Below the pieces are notes generated by a model that searched no databases, had not been told where the DNA came from, and was given only the letters and a program-made list of their open reading frames with translations. A DNA stretch of 64,000 bases from Rosellinia necatrix (Eukaryota > Ascomycota > Sordariomycetes > Xylariales > Xylariaceae): positions 6,324,001 through 6,388,000 of the forward strand of contig JAGYVD010000002.1 of NCBI GenBank assembly GCA_021209875.1, read 5' to 3'. The stretch's first letter is position 1. Every line of letters starts with the position of its first letter. Made by a program: the position numbers and the translations under genes. This document shows, in pieces, positions 11,159-24,000 of this stretch.

Positions 11159-12384
11159 GACTGGCCTGCTGCATTTACTACACTACTTCGTACCGGCACT
11201 TACTAGGGCTATTTACTACCACCCAGCCACCTAGCCACCTAGCCGCCTAGGGTAGCTAGCCAATCAGAGGCCAGCATGGCTGTAGGCCATGACAAGTGGT
11301 AGCAGGCGTGATCGTTTTTGAAAGATTACGATAAAAAGGTTCAACGTATTACACAAGCCTATTTCATATAATATTAGTATAGATTACTAGGGGTAGTGTG
11401 GTATTGAGTCTGTAAAGTGTGATGTAGATTAGATGGAGGGGCCAGAAGCCTTAGGCTAGTTACCTATCTAAGCTACACAATCCTTATCTAACTAGTTAGA
11501 TAAGGAGCCCCCCTTCCTGACTGTGCTGTGATGATTTTATAACAGAGGAATAGGTCTAAGAATTAGTTAATAGAAAGATCTTAGATCTCTGGACTAGAGT
11601 TATAAATAAATTAAATTAACTAGATTAAAACGATTCAAAAAAACCATACCAGCAAAAAACGAATTATTGCAGCTTTTACTAATTATTAGCGTTATAAATA
11701 GAAATAATGTTAGTTGTTGAATGGGCTTCGTACGTGCGATGCACGTACTGTTCACGCGTGAAACAGAATACAACTTCTTGTTGTACGATGTCTATTATGC
11801 TTGATAATTCTATCTAAGTAACTACGGGCCGATTGGCTGTATTAAGGCTCCTAGCAGCCACAATCGCACCATTAAAATGTAACTAGCACTGTCAGACACC
11901 TAGATTAGACGTTAATACTACTACTACTACTATCTAAGTAACTATCGTGCGTAGCATTATTTCAAGTTGTTTATGCGAGAATTCTGCTAGCGCACGACCC
12001 ACTGAGATAACAGCGATAACACAACATGTCTTACGTACGAAGCATACACGCCGTATGCATGTACGTGACATGTACGCCATATGCTTGTACGAAGCATATG
12101 CACGTACGACAGCTGTGAGTAACTGTGACCAATTGCCATAGTTCTAACATTAGTTATATTTATCTGGGTTAAGTCTACTAGCTAGATTCTAAGGTAGGTC
12201 TAGTATAGGCGTCCTGATGCACGGGTCACCTTACACTTACATGTATTGTCAAAGAAGTCTATTTACTTTATTTACCTTACGGCTGCACACGCGTCGACGT
12301 GAGTGAGCTCGATCAATTCAGTGCCTGTAACGATCTTACGGTAACCGTTCGGCTAACTATGCTGTCACTCTTCGGCCTCCCGTG
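11159..12384. other. A+T-leaning intergenic region rich in palindromes
   Basis: No gene is supported. It carries a 26-bp perfect palindrome (11481-11506), smaller perfect inverted repeats (11730-11748 and 11751-11762), a 15-bp direct repeat exactly 120 bp apart (11810-11824 and 11930-11944), and a block of ACGTAC/GCATATGC-like inverted motifs at about 12030-12110. This looks like debris of small DNA elements. Confidence 0.55.
11481..11506. repeat. 26-bp perfect palindrome
   Basis: The 13-base half TCCTTATCTAACT is followed at once by its exact reverse complement, with no loop. The next flanking bases do not pair. It lies in a non-coding stretch about 320 bp upstream of the phosphotransferase gene start. 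Confidence 0.9.
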
Positions 12385-13385
12385 CGGGAAATGGTCATGG
12401 CCCTGGCCCTGACCGTGGAAGCGACGTGAGAGTGTTGTCGAGCGACTACACCAGGCCTTAATCCGCTCCGCCCGTCCTATTTGCGAAATATCTGGTGTCG
12501 CCGGAATATCAGTCCGAATCCTGCATCATGGAGAAGTTATCTTCCAGGACAATTTCGGGCTCTGTGCCGCGGGCGGAAACCTGGCTCCGGTCTCGACAAC
12601 CATGTATGGCATCGGATCCCTGACCAAGGCATTCACGGTAGTCGCCATCACCCTAGCGTTGTGGGACTTTAGGGCGACAACCCGGAGCTTCTCCCACTCA
12701 AGGACCTCCCAATACTCGGAGCCGGCGGTTCTCCTATGATGATGTACTATCACCAAGGCTCGGCGATGGGTTATTACTCTGCCCTCTTCCTGTTTCTAGA
12801 AACTGAATCGCTCAGGCATATGCCTCCGCCCTGCTCAATTTCCCAAGGCCTGCCAATTATGTTGCCTTGGCGAAGGCGAGCCGTAGAAGCAAGGTCACAG
12901 CATTGAACAGCATCAAGTTCAAATTCGACGAGATGGGACGGAAGCATCCGGGAAATAGGCCGGGCTTCCACTACAATCCTATTGGGGAATTTACGACAAC
13001 GACGCCGGCAACTTTTTCATCGACATTGGCCAGCACCTAGAAAACAAAAGCTCCCTGCAGCTCAAGTTTCAGGGAAAGGAATCTCAAGCCTACGAGCTCC
13101 GTCACCTTCTTGACGACACATTTGAGTGGGCCCTTACCTATGATGAATCGGCTCGACAAGAGAGAAATCCCATTTTGGATTCCATGTACTACGAGGTACG
13201 CTTTCATGTTGAATCTGATCTCGAAAACGCAGCGAAACACGTCAAATCATTTTAGTGGGCAGGTATCAATGATGTGGCACCGGATGGAATTCAGATGGAT
13301 CGTCGTAGCGGTCCTAGGACACACGCATCCTCGGGGAACGGTGGCAATGATCATGACCAGGCGGCATTTGTCGGTTGCCAGTGAA
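12385..13385 (+). pseudogene. Beta-lactamase-like (S12/class C type) serine hydrolase pseudogene
   Basis: Three separated pieces in different frames align in order with fungal beta-lactamase-like proteins. About 12490-12670 reads GVAGISVRILHHGEVIFQ and then YGIGSLTKAFTVVAITLAL, where SLTK is the SxxK nucleophile motif. About 12685-12800 reads LPILGAGGSPMMMYYHQG and GYYSALFLFLETES. About 12985-13320 reads the C-terminal domain (GIYDNDAGNFFIDIGQHLE, FEWALTYDESARQ, WAGINDVAPDG). The middle of the enzyme, including the expected YxN region, is missing, and frameshifts and stops (for example the TAG in place of a residue before WAGIND) separate the pieces. The gene cannot make an enzyme. Active relatives range from hydrolases to acyltransferases; the original substrate cannot be told. 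Confidence 0.72.
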
Positions 13386-13729
13386 TGAGACAAGCCCTAC
13401 AAGACTTGGAATCTGTTGCAACTAATGGCAGTCAGTCAGTGATTTACCGAGCAGCTGCCGTGAAAATGCAATAGTCGAAGGGAACTTGACGAGAAGTCCG
13501 ACCAGGTGCCGCATGTCAGCTTGGTGGTACTTCTAGGTACACAAAATTCCTATTGTAGACCCCGGGGTTTTTTTTTTTTTTTGGCTCAACCCCTTTCTTC
13601 CTGGGTGTTCTTCCTGCCCGACCCTCCACTTGTGAGGGATGCTTCAATAAGCAAGGATGCCTCTTACACATAGCGTATAGCTTGAATTTCGCGTCTATAC
13701 ATAATATATTATTGTGTTCTGCTTGTACC
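13386..13729. other. Spacer between two pseudogenes
   Basis: No gene is seen. It contains a long T-run at about 13566-13582. Confidence 0.5.
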
Positions 13730-16700
13730 TCATAGAGTGTCACAAGAAGCAACAAGCGCAGACGGCGCCAACAGCTCGGAGACGAACGGAATGATAGAAT
13801 GGCTCTCGCGATTTTCTGAAAAAAAGGAAGACGCGTCAGAAGTCCTGGGCGAAGCCATGGGACCACGGAAAAAACCCTACATCACCAACTGCCTCGTCGG
13901 CCTCCAGGGCCAGCAAAACCACCCCTGCAGGCACCCCTAGCCCGCTAGCCAAACCTCCGCCGGAATCAAGCTCTCAGGCACCAGTCGGCGAAAGTACCAA
14001 GACCTAGGGCGTCGCCGGCGACGGTCTGGCCCAAGGGGTGACGAAGCCCTCCTCGAAGCTTTGCTTGCCGACTCAGACCCGACTGGGGGTAGGGACAGGG
14101 GCAGCGGTAACAGCAGCAGCAGTGAGACCGGGCTTGCTGGATTCTCCGATTACAAGAACATCATTCGCCAGGCCGCTTTGCGAGAATCTCAGCGCGGAGG
14201 TGCCATCGCGTGGGTTGCCGTCTACTTTGCCGCGCGTGTAAGCGTTATTAAAACCCCTAGTTTTGAAATCTTGATGACCTGACTGAGGGAAAACAAAAAT
14301 TGTAGGCCTTGATCAGCATGTCAGCCACAGCCAGCTTGGTATCCTGGCAATATCTCGTAAACGTCATATCGGCGATCGAGTGGTATTGCAGCTTGCCAGC
14401 GCTTTTGCTCGAGCAGCCTGATGCCTGAATCCAGGAGACGAGAATGGCAATCTTAGATCTGTACATAGCTATTCTTCTCCTCTCTACCTGGTTCGTCTGG
14501 TATCTATGAGCACTGAAAAAAATGTCGAATTCTTGCTCGCATCGGAAGAGAACCTCAAGTTTCCAGACACCATCGAGAAGGAGCGAGCAGTCGTGGCTTG
14601 CTTTGATCGGTCTCGCTTTCGGTCGAAACTTGACCAGTTTGTTAATCTCTTGCTTCTTTCGACCAGAAAACAGACTCAGAAAGCAAGGGCTCACCAGAAG
14701 AAGCATTCTACTCTTTCAGAGATGAGCTGCCCGAAGTCCCAGAGGACCGTCTTAGCATTCAAGACCACGCTTATAGTTGGATCAAATCAACCACAGCGTA
14801 TGCAAAGTTTCTGCGCTCGGACGCCCCCGATCACGACCGCGAGCTCTGGGTCGCAGGCAAGCCCGGAACGGGCGAATCGACGTTACTGGAGGCTATTGTT
14901 CAGAATCTGTTCCGGCGCCGGAAATTGGGTCTCGAACTGGAAGCGAAACCCGTGGTAGTGTATGTCGCCGCTTTCTTCTGCAACCGAGGTAAGGAGAGGG
15001 CAGAGAACCCTGCGGCCATCGTGCAGTGTCTTGTCTCGCAAGTTCTCGATCGGCAGACTTGGCTCCGTCACCATTTCCTCGGCGCGCGCGGAGCGGCCGG
15101 GAGAGACCAGTTCGACCACCCGGAAGACCTGCATGTCGTATCTGCGGTTTTCCAGGCGATCCTGGGCGATGGCGCCTTCAAGCCAACATGTTTCGTCATC
15201 GACGCCATCGACGAGTGCTGAAGCGACGGGGACGAGGCTGAAACTAATCAGGCCGTGTTGGTGCTCGTGGATTTAATTAGTAGCACTAGACAGTTCCCTG
15301 GCGTGAGAGAGATGGCTCATATCAGCCGACTCTGACGGCGCCATAAAGAGAGACGCCCCTCAGATAGACAGTACGTACCAGAAACTAGAGCTGAGTCTCG
15401 ATGGGGATTCTGCGTCTCTGCCTAACAGGTTTACCGAGTCCGTGCTGTTCAGCGCCGCGTCAGAGCACATCAAGTTGTTCAGGGTGGCAGGGCTCATGAG
15501 AGGCGTGCATGTGTCTGACGGCCTCCGCAAGAATGTTGAGAATAAGATGCTTAAGCAATCGGGGGGAGGGGGGGGGGGGGATTCCTGTGGGTAGGCCTCG
15601 CCTGCAAGCAGATTCTCTCGCACGGCTTGCCGTGGAACGCGATTTGCTTTGTCGACTCTGAGCGAGTCCCTAATGAGGCTCTACCGTCGAGTTTAGAGCC
15701 GCTGTACGCCCATATGGAGGCCGCCCTCGACAAGCTGCAGTGGGACAGTCCGCGCTACTGCCGCGAGATCATCAATACACTGGCTGTGGCGTACAAGCCA
15801 CTACGGCTCTGCGAGCTAGGCGAGTTCTTGCTCGGGGACACCATACCCCCCAGCGTCGACTTAGCTACCGTCGTCGCGAAGCGGTGCTTCGCCTTCTTAG
15901 ACATCCGCGACGGTCGCGTCTTCGTGCACCAGTCAGCCAAGAACTTCTTTCGCAGGACGATAGAGGACAAAGCCCAGAGCCACTCACGCATGATGCTATG
16001 TTGCTTGAGAGCCCTAGAGAAACAGCTAAAGAAGCCTGCCAGCGTCAGGGATAAGGAGGTCGAAAAGGTCTGTCGTTATTCCACGGTGTACTGGCTGAAG
16101 CACCTATCCAAGCTCAATGACGAACGCGTTCCGGGAAGATACGGGACCATGGACAGAGTCGCCGATTTCCTTGAGAAGTATTTCCTTCAGTGGCTCGAAA
16201 CCCTAACCCCGTCCTCCGTTTTGGCCTAAGCACTCACCCAGCTAGCAGATGTGGAGAGCATGTTGCAGGTTTGTTTCTCTTCCTTTCCGTTTCTTTCGGA
16301 GCCAACACCGCTTTTCGCTTCAGAAATGGCCCGGCGAATTCAACGACGCCCTCATGAAATGCTTATATAAGGTCCAGTCTAGCAGGCGGTTCCTCCGATT
16401 CCATCAATCTACCCAAAGCCCGCCCCAAGTCCCGCCGAGAAATAGCCTCCTATTCTATCCCGGCTTCGAGAATCGACGTGATGATCTCCTACGCACTAGA
16501 TTTCCGTGGTTAAGCACAGAACCGACCGTAGAACCTGGAACCACACTTGTTCTCGATGGGCACACGGATTGGGTGCGGTTGTGCGCGTTCTCGAGTGACG
16601 GTCGGCTTCTCGCCTCGGCCTCGGACGGCAGGGCGATCCGGTTCTAGGACCCGCTTAGAGGCGCGTTGCAGGCGACTCTGGAGGGGTTTGATATTTGGCC

Positions 16701-18660
16701 GGAGTGCGTTAAGTTCTCGGCTGACAACCCGTCTCGCATTGCTACCATGGATTCAACCCATGTGAAGGCGTGGAACATGGCAGCATCGCGTCCCTTCTTG
16801 TCAGTCCAGGGGTCCAATATCGGTAACGACTTCGAGAACGCCTCCATGCGGGACATCTCCTTCTCGTTGGACGGGAAAAAGCTCGCCGCCATCACAGAGA
16901 ACGGCTGGCTCGCTATCTGGAACGTCGAGGAGTCTGAGAAACAGCCGCTCCGCTACTGGGCCTGCCATGGCGCGGCTTGCGTCATATATCTGGCTACCGG
17001 TGGAACAAGTAACAGCAACAGGAAAGTGATGCCACCGGGGCCATTCAAGGTAGGCTGCTCGCCACGAGCAATGCAATTAACGGAAGCATAGGACACCGGT
17101 TAGTCATCTGGAGCGAAAGCGGTGAAGAAATTCAAACGCTGGAGCAGTTCGATAATGAAATAACTGCGCTGGCCTTCTGCCCAGCATCGAACCTCCTGGC
17201 TGCCGGCTCGCCCGGAAAGGTGTGTATCTGGAAGACCAGTCTATACGACGAAAAGCAGAAGGCAGAGAAGCTATCCCTCCAGCCGTCAACGTCTTCTACC
17301 GTTGTTTCTTTAGCATTTTCTAACGATGGATCCTTTCTCGGTGTGGCGTCACAACTAAGAGCTGTGCAAATCTGGAGGCTGCATCAGGGAGCGGACCAAA
17401 AGCCCCTGAATATAATGACAGGGCATATGAGGGGGCCTCTCGAGATCGCTTTTCCCCCTAAAGACTCCATGTCATGGATCGCATCGTGCGACTGGGGGGG
17501 ATTAGTTAAAGTTGCGGATGTGGATAGCGGGAAACCCGACGACGACAGGACCGTGGTACCAAGGGCGACCACTACGATCCGGATGCACACACAGTCCGTC
17601 GAAACCGTCGTCATCTCACCGAATAGTAGGTTCCTAGCCACAGGCTCCGCGAACGAGCCGATTATGCTCTGGAATGGCGATACCGGTGGCCATCTCCACT
17701 CGCTTGAAGTTAATGACGACCTACTATCGCTATTTTTCTCACACGACGACGCGGCCCTGGCAGGCACTTTCACCAACAACGCGGCTGATATTTGGGACAC
17801 CAACTCGGGGGAAATGACGTACAAACTTGTAGGGCACGACGACTGGATCAGAGGCGGCGCGTTCTCGCCGCCCTCCGTTGTCAACCGGCGGCTAGCAACC
17901 GCCTCTGACGGCAGGACAGTCCGAGTCTGAAACGTCGACGCGAAGGTCTCCGGAAAGGACAAGGGCGGCGAGCCCACGGTGTGCCCACCACTCCAGGTCT
18001 TCCGTGGCCACACCGATTACGCCATTTGCGTCGCATTCTCACCCGATGCGATGGCCGCTTCTTAGCTTCTGCCGGGGATGACGGAGTGGTCTATATATGG
18101 GATACGACCACCGCCGACGCCAGGCCGGCAGACTTATCTGACACCAAGGCAACGAAGAAATTTACTTTCAACTCCTCGAGCATCCGAAGCGTGGCCATTC
18201 TCGCCCAACGGAAAGCGTGTTGTAGCCTCAGCTTCCAAGCACGAGCTGTGTCTATGGGAGTTAGACAGTGAGAAGGAGAAGCCCATCATTCGGAAGCAAG
18301 CACGATCCTTCACATCGCTGCGATTCAGCACCGCCCCTGATGCGGACGAGAGCTGGATTCTGACGGAGACGGGTCCGGCACCTGTCGGCGAATCCAGGTC
18401 TCCGATGATGATGCCACGCACGGAGCCATGGCCTGCTTGGGCCCCCCCTGGAGTATAGACTCGGGTGGGGGACTGGATCAAGTACAAGGGCGAGCAAGCA
18501 ATCTCCCTATCCCCAACGCTACCGTCCCTGCCATGGTGCGGTTTTTGTTCAAGGCAGCCGCGTGGCTATCGGCTGGCGGTCGGGATTGGTGATGCTCTGG
18601 CGGTTCAGCGAAGATAGAAGGTTATTGGGGGGAGCGCTTAGAGGCTGTGTAGAGCAGAGT
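13730..18660 (+). pseudogene. STAND-type NTPase (NACHT) with WD40 repeats, heavily disabled pseudogene
   Basis: Ordered remnants of a fungal NOD-like (STAND) protein run for 4.9 kb. They are a low-complexity leader (13737-14040), the amino-terminal helical part (FSDYKNIIRQAALRESQRGG, 14140-14215, with an intact-looking GTAAGC..TTGTAG intron 14238-14305 after it), a NACHT domain with Walker A GKPGTGESTLL near 14856-14888 (the usual lysine is Glu), Walker B CFVIDAIDEC near 15190-15218, a helical segment ending in VHQSAKNFFRRTI (15627-16229), and at least seven WD40-type units from about 16540 to 18620 (such as GHTDWVRLCAFSSDGRLLA, LATASDGRTVRV, WDTNSGEMTYKLVGHDDW). Stops and frameshifts occur throughout; several stops replace WD-repeat tryptophans (TGG to TAG or TGA, for example at 16647 and 17928). 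In life such proteins sense non-self or invasion and trigger cell death. This copy is dead. Confidence 0.82.
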
Positions 18661-19553
18661 TGGTTCTGTAAGGGGAGATGCATGTCAATTATTGGGTCTC
18701 CATCGCATCCCATCTACAGCTTTACTTCCCGTCGCTACAGTTCTTTTCTTCTCACTCTCCGTTGAAAAAAAAAGGGAAGGGATCAATATTATACTGTTAG
18801 CTGACCAATTTAATTAGGATAGTTACAACCTGCAACCCGCAAGTATAGTTACAGTTATAGTTATAGTTAGTATAGGCCATGTGACTGCAGCTGTAGTTTA
18901 TAAAACCATCTACAAAGGAGTAGTCCAATTCTGTGGCTAGACGGACTTTTCCCCTCCTGGATAGAACATGGTAGTTAGATGGTTACGTGCGACGCATCCA
19001 TGAAGTCGGAGCAATAAAGAATTACCTGTTGCTACAAATAATCGATGCCTCACTCGTGTGTATTGCACCAGGAGAAGAAGTAATCCATTTTGCTGCAGGG
19101 GCGTAGTTTAAGAATTCACCCGCAACCGTGCGAAGGGCTCAGGATTGGGGCGCATGTAAACAAGCCCCTGGTCTGCCGGGTTATGCCTGTGCCGGGACTT
19201 GACCTAACCTAGGTAGGTCCGCCCAGGATAGATATACACTGTATCATTACTCAATCGGGTATATACACGGATGTCATCACTTGCAAGTTTCTTGGCTTCA
19301 CGATCGCTTCAGATGGCGGCGAAGTTTTTCCGCCCACTCGCAGGAATGATGGCAAATTGCCGGTGAAGCGTACGCAGCGAGGAGTGCCTCCGTGCCAATT
19401 ATTATGCGGAAAAATACAAGTATGGTAGCCTCTTATTCACCTTGGGATTCGACCTTCTTCTACTTCTCACACTTATGCCTTTAATCGTGGCACAGCCATA
19501 GTTACAACTTGCAAGCATCAGCTAGTTAACTGATAAATCGAAACATACATAAT
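18661..19553. other. Intergenic region, no gene seen
   Basis: This is upstream DNA of the GH43-like gene. It holds a short AGTTATAGTTATAGTTAG tract near 18848-18870 and one CCTAGGTAGG unit near 19208. Nothing else is supported. Confidence 0.5.
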
Positions 19554-20707
19554 ATGCGGCCCCTTATCCTAGCCGTGGCTGCACTTGCCAATATCGTTAC
19601 TGCTAGCCCAGTCGACGCTCGTCAGACGTCAAACTATGTTGGATACCTGATTTCGACCTTCAGCGATGCTTTACCTCAAGTCCAATTCTATCTTTCGAAC
19701 GGTAACAGCCCAACCAGTTTCAAATTTGGCAATAAGGGGAAGCCAGTTCTTGCTTCCACCGTCGGTACGAAGGGCGTGAGAGATGTCTTCCTCACCACGA
19801 ACACGGCACGCTCCGAGTACTACCTCATAGCTACCGGTGAGTGGATCATCAGTTACTGATGATCAGTAACATGGTGCATTATAAACCGCATGACTCGTGT
19901 ATATCTGGCTGACATCGTCCTCTTAGATCTCGATATCAACGCCTCCGGGTTCTCCTGGGACAAGGCGACGAGACAGGGCAGTCGTGGGATTGTTGTTTGG
20001 AGGTCAACGAACCTAGTCCAATGGTCTGGGCCGTCCCTGCGAACGTGAGTCTCGCGTATATAGCATTCCCACCTCGGCCTTGACGCGGCTTGCTGAAACT
20101 CCTTCGATGATCTAGCATAGAGGCCGACACAGCGGGTATGGCCTGGGCTCCGTCTGCGGTCTGGGATGATGCGACATCGCAGTACTACGTCTTCTGGGCA
20201 TCACGGCTCTATTCCACGTCCGACACGGGACACACGGGCACCGCATCCCTCGACAGGATCCGGTATGCCACCACGCGGGACTTCGCGACGTTCAGCGCCC
20301 CGCAGGACTACCTCGCTCTCTCGGACACGCCACTGATCGACCAGGAGTTCTTGCGCACGGGGACTAACTCCTTCACACGGTTCCTGAAGAACGAGACCGT
20401 GAACCAGGTATACCAGGAGAGCACTACCGGCGGCCTCTTCGGCACCTGGACCCGCGTGCCGGGCTATCTGCGGCCCGAGAGCCCTCTCGAGGGGCCCGCT
20501 GCGTTCGCGGATAATACGACTCCTGGACTGTATTACGTCTGGCTTGACAACTACACGCAATACGTCCCGTACCAGACGTCCGATATCCAGAACCCGAGAT
20601 GGTCGGCGTCGAGTACATCGGGTTTCCCGACCGGCCTCAAACACGGCTCCGTCACGCCCCTGACACAGAAAGAGTACGACGCCGTTGCTGCAGCGTTTCC
20701 CGCATGA
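19554..20707 (+). CDS. Secreted glycoside hydrolase family 43-like (five-bladed propeller) protein, three exons, 330 aa
   Basis: Exons are 19554-19836, 19927-20044 and 20116-20707. Both introns have GTGAGT donors, and the junctions restore [12 protein letters not shown] and [22 protein letters not shown]. The amino end [18 protein letters not shown] is a clear signal peptide. The body has the GH43-type pattern: [69 protein letters not shown], and [13 protein letters not shown] with the acid residue in a position typical of the clan. Members act on arabinose- or xylose-containing plant cell-wall glycans outside the cell. Substrate cannot be told from sequence alone. The gene is intact, between a dead STAND gene and the subtilase island. 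Confidence 0.8.
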
Positions 20708-21053
20708 AAGGACATGGAAGTAGATCCTGCTATGAAAAAAAAAAAAGCCATGACAGCGGTTACGCCTGGTTTCATTCTTAAACTGTAACGTATCGGCGTA
20801 CTCGAGAATATCAAAAACTGAACCGTGTTTGACATGTAATGCGGCTCGTGCGTATATGCTTTAGACATAAAACCCGTGATTCAAACGGGGATGATATACA
20901 TATTTTCCGAGAGTAACATCAATTGAGCCTGAGCCTATCAAGATTTGTATCGTTTCATTATATCTATATTGATTAAATGTATAGTTACATCGCATCTCCC
21001 CCTGAGTAAAATAAAATATGTACATGTTGCGTTTTATGAGCCTACCTTACATT
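20708..21053. other. Short convergent spacer
   Basis: This is the 3' region shared by the GH43-like gene and the subtilase gene on the opposite strand. It contains an A-run near 20734-20745 and nothing else that I can support. Confidence 0.5.
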
Positions 21054-24000
21054 CTAAACCCCCCTGAGGACCAACCACCACCCCTTTCCCCTTCCCCTCT
21101 TCCCCCCGGCCGCGGCCGGTTCGGGGCCGGCCTCCATCCTCACCCGCGACATCAGCCCGTCGACGACGAACCGCAGCTTCTCCTCGTCGCTGCCCCTGCC
21201 CTCGCCCAGGGCCTTGCCGAAGGTGTCCCAGACGCGCAGGTACTTGTCGTCGTCGGGGTTGTTGTAGCGGCGGGTGTTGATGCTGTCGAGGGCCATCTTC
21301 ATCTTGGCGTGGGCGCGGTCGCGGAGCCGGGCGAACTCGGCCGGGTCGTGCAGGGCGACGCAGTCCATGACGAGCGCGGCCAGGCCGGACGCCAGGGCCG
21401 TGGCGAGCGAGCTGCCGGACTCGCACAGGCTCTTGAGCCGGCCGTCGAAGAGCTCGTCCCCGACGCGCACCTCGAGGTCCGTCCCCGGCAGGATGTAGTC
21501 CACCTCGCCCGCCCCGTTCCACTTCCACGCCCGCCCCGCCGCCGTCGCCGTCCCGATCAGGAACGAGTTGCTCCGGTTGCAGCTCGCCGGGTACGCCCCC
21601 GACGGCTCCTGCGCGCCCCCGTCGCTGACCGAGCAGAAGATCAGCACCCCCGCCTGCACCGCCTGGTTGATCGCCCCGATCAGGCTCTGCACCGTCGCCT
21701 GGTCGCTGACCTGGTTGATCGTGAAGCTCATCGACAGGATGTTCACCCGGTGCTCGATGGCCCACAGTATAGCCTGAGTTTCGCGCGCGCGTGTCCCTTT
21801 TAGCGAGCGAACAGAATACTGGCATTAAAAAAGGGGACCGGGGGCGGGGGGCCGGGGAGGTCTGACTTACCTTCACCACGGACTCGGCCGTTATGCTGAA
21901 AGTATTGCGCCCGGTCTTCTCTTCGTTCAGTTTCGCGACGTAGAGCCTGACGTTCGGGCAGATCTTTCTGATCAGCATTGCCATGATGGTGCCGTGGCCG
22001 TGGGCCGACTTGAAGTACGAGTTGTATTGTTGGTCCTCCCGCTCGCTGAATGTCTGTCCGGCTGCAATGACACAGCTCAGATCTGCATTCAAGCCGTCAA
22101 CGCCATCATCGATCAAGGCTAATTTTACCCGAGGAGGGTGCTTATGGGGTTCTTCTGTTTCTTCGATGCTCTCCCGGTAACCCCGAATGAACGAGGCGAA
22201 CTTTTCCATGCACGAGATCCATTCTTGCCTAAGGATGGTTTCATGAGTTAGTCCCCCCTTCCCTTCTTACTCTGGAATATTTCTAGCCCATGCGACAGGA
22301 TCCGGACGTATGTTGACTCACTTCTCAGCTTCTGCTTTCTTATCATCTTCACTCTCCGACTTCGCCTTGACGGATTTTCCGTCGCTTCCCACGATCTCCC
22401 AGTGAACCTTGACTTCATGTTTAGCGCATGGTGGATGTTTGATAGGGCCCTGCCCCTTATGCTCCAACCTCTGACACCATTGCTTCCTTTGCTCGAGGTA
22501 TTTAATCTTAAAGTTCCTTGCTTGGGCTGTCGTTCGCTGAAGCGATTCGAGGCCCTGCGGCACAAAATTCAGTCCAAAAACAAGTTCGTTCAATACTAAA
22601 TCACTTACCAAAACTATCTTAAGATTGAGTACTTCCAACTTACATTTAAATGAAAACAAGTTAGTTAACACGTACTGTGTGCGTGGGTCGCGGAGGCTTA
22701 CTTCCTTCAGCTCGACTAGTCCCTCGGGAGATAGCCAGCTTCTCAACACCGCGTTGTTCCCGCTGCAGTATACAGTCAGGTTTCGCACCTTGGGAGCCGC
22801 ATTGGTGAAGACGGTGGAGCATATGTCGAGCTTGTTCCAGTCGAGGACCTCGACATCGGTGTGCTTGAGACACCACTCAATCGCCTCGTCGCTGTGCGAT
22901 TTGTGCTTTTGGTCCTTGACGGACAGCTTTATGATCTTGGCCACGCCTTGGGCCGGGCCTCGCAGCCACTTAAAGATCCAGCAATAGTCGATCCGGCCGG
23001 GGCAACCTGTGGGGATGTCAATCGAGGCGCGGTCATCGTCTCCCTCGTTGAGAAGCTGCTCGTCTGCGGTGTTGCCGTTGGCGTATCCGGCATTTGCCGC
23101 CGCGATCCCATTCTCCCACGGCTTCTCGAGATCTGGTGGAGATATGACGAATTCATCCGGCGGACGGATAATGAGGTCCGGAATGACGACCGATTTGAGG
23201 ATTGTTTCGAGGCATATATGTCCGGAGAGATTCTCCAAATCCTCGGCCCGAATTTCCTCGTAGCCATAGAGGTCAAAAGTGAACTCGCGGCGCTCCGTCG
23301 GGTTGCTATACAAGATTTCCCACGTCTTGTCTCGGCTGATGTCGAGTCGCAAGCAGCTCAGTCGGAGCATCGTTTCGATTTGGTCGGCGGTAGTGTTCTG
23401 CTTCGGTGCATTGTCCCCCACAGTCGCCTTCTTGGTATTGTGGTGATGTCGCAGAGGAGTTAGCCCCCGGTCATTTTTCTCGGCGATGGCATCTTTAGCC
23501 GCGCTCAGCAGGATTTCCACCACTCGTTCCTGGCCGGGGTGACAACGTTGAATATCGACGGCGACATGGAGCAGGGTATTCCCGCCGGTGCCTTTTATCA
23601 TGACCCCAGAGTTACCGACCTGCGCTAGAAGCAGGGTCATCAAGTCCGGATCCGGGTTCTGTCGCTGAGCGGCGATATGGAGACACGTGAGTCCGTTGTA
23701 CGATTTCTCCTCAAGACCTGCCTTTCCTTGCTCCGGCCTTTGGAGACAAATATAAAGGATAAGGACTTTGTGGTTATTTCGGGCCGCTTCGTGAAGTAGG
23801 GTCTCGCCTTGGGCAGAGTCCTTCCAGGTGAAAAAGTCATGACAGGTCGGGTGCTGGATCAAGATGTCGAGGACGGGCTTGAACCTCTGGAATTTTTGCT
23901 TACCCTTAGAGACATTTTCTACCAGCATCGCCGGGAGCCACTGACACGATCGGTCCAATCTCTCGAATACGCCCGCGTACAGCGCGGCACGATCCTCATC

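Noticed and set aside
21018..21803. 261-codon plus-strand frame opposite the subtilase exon
   Set aside because: Antisense shadow of the G+C-rich S8 exon; Pro/Arg/His-rich and without motifs.
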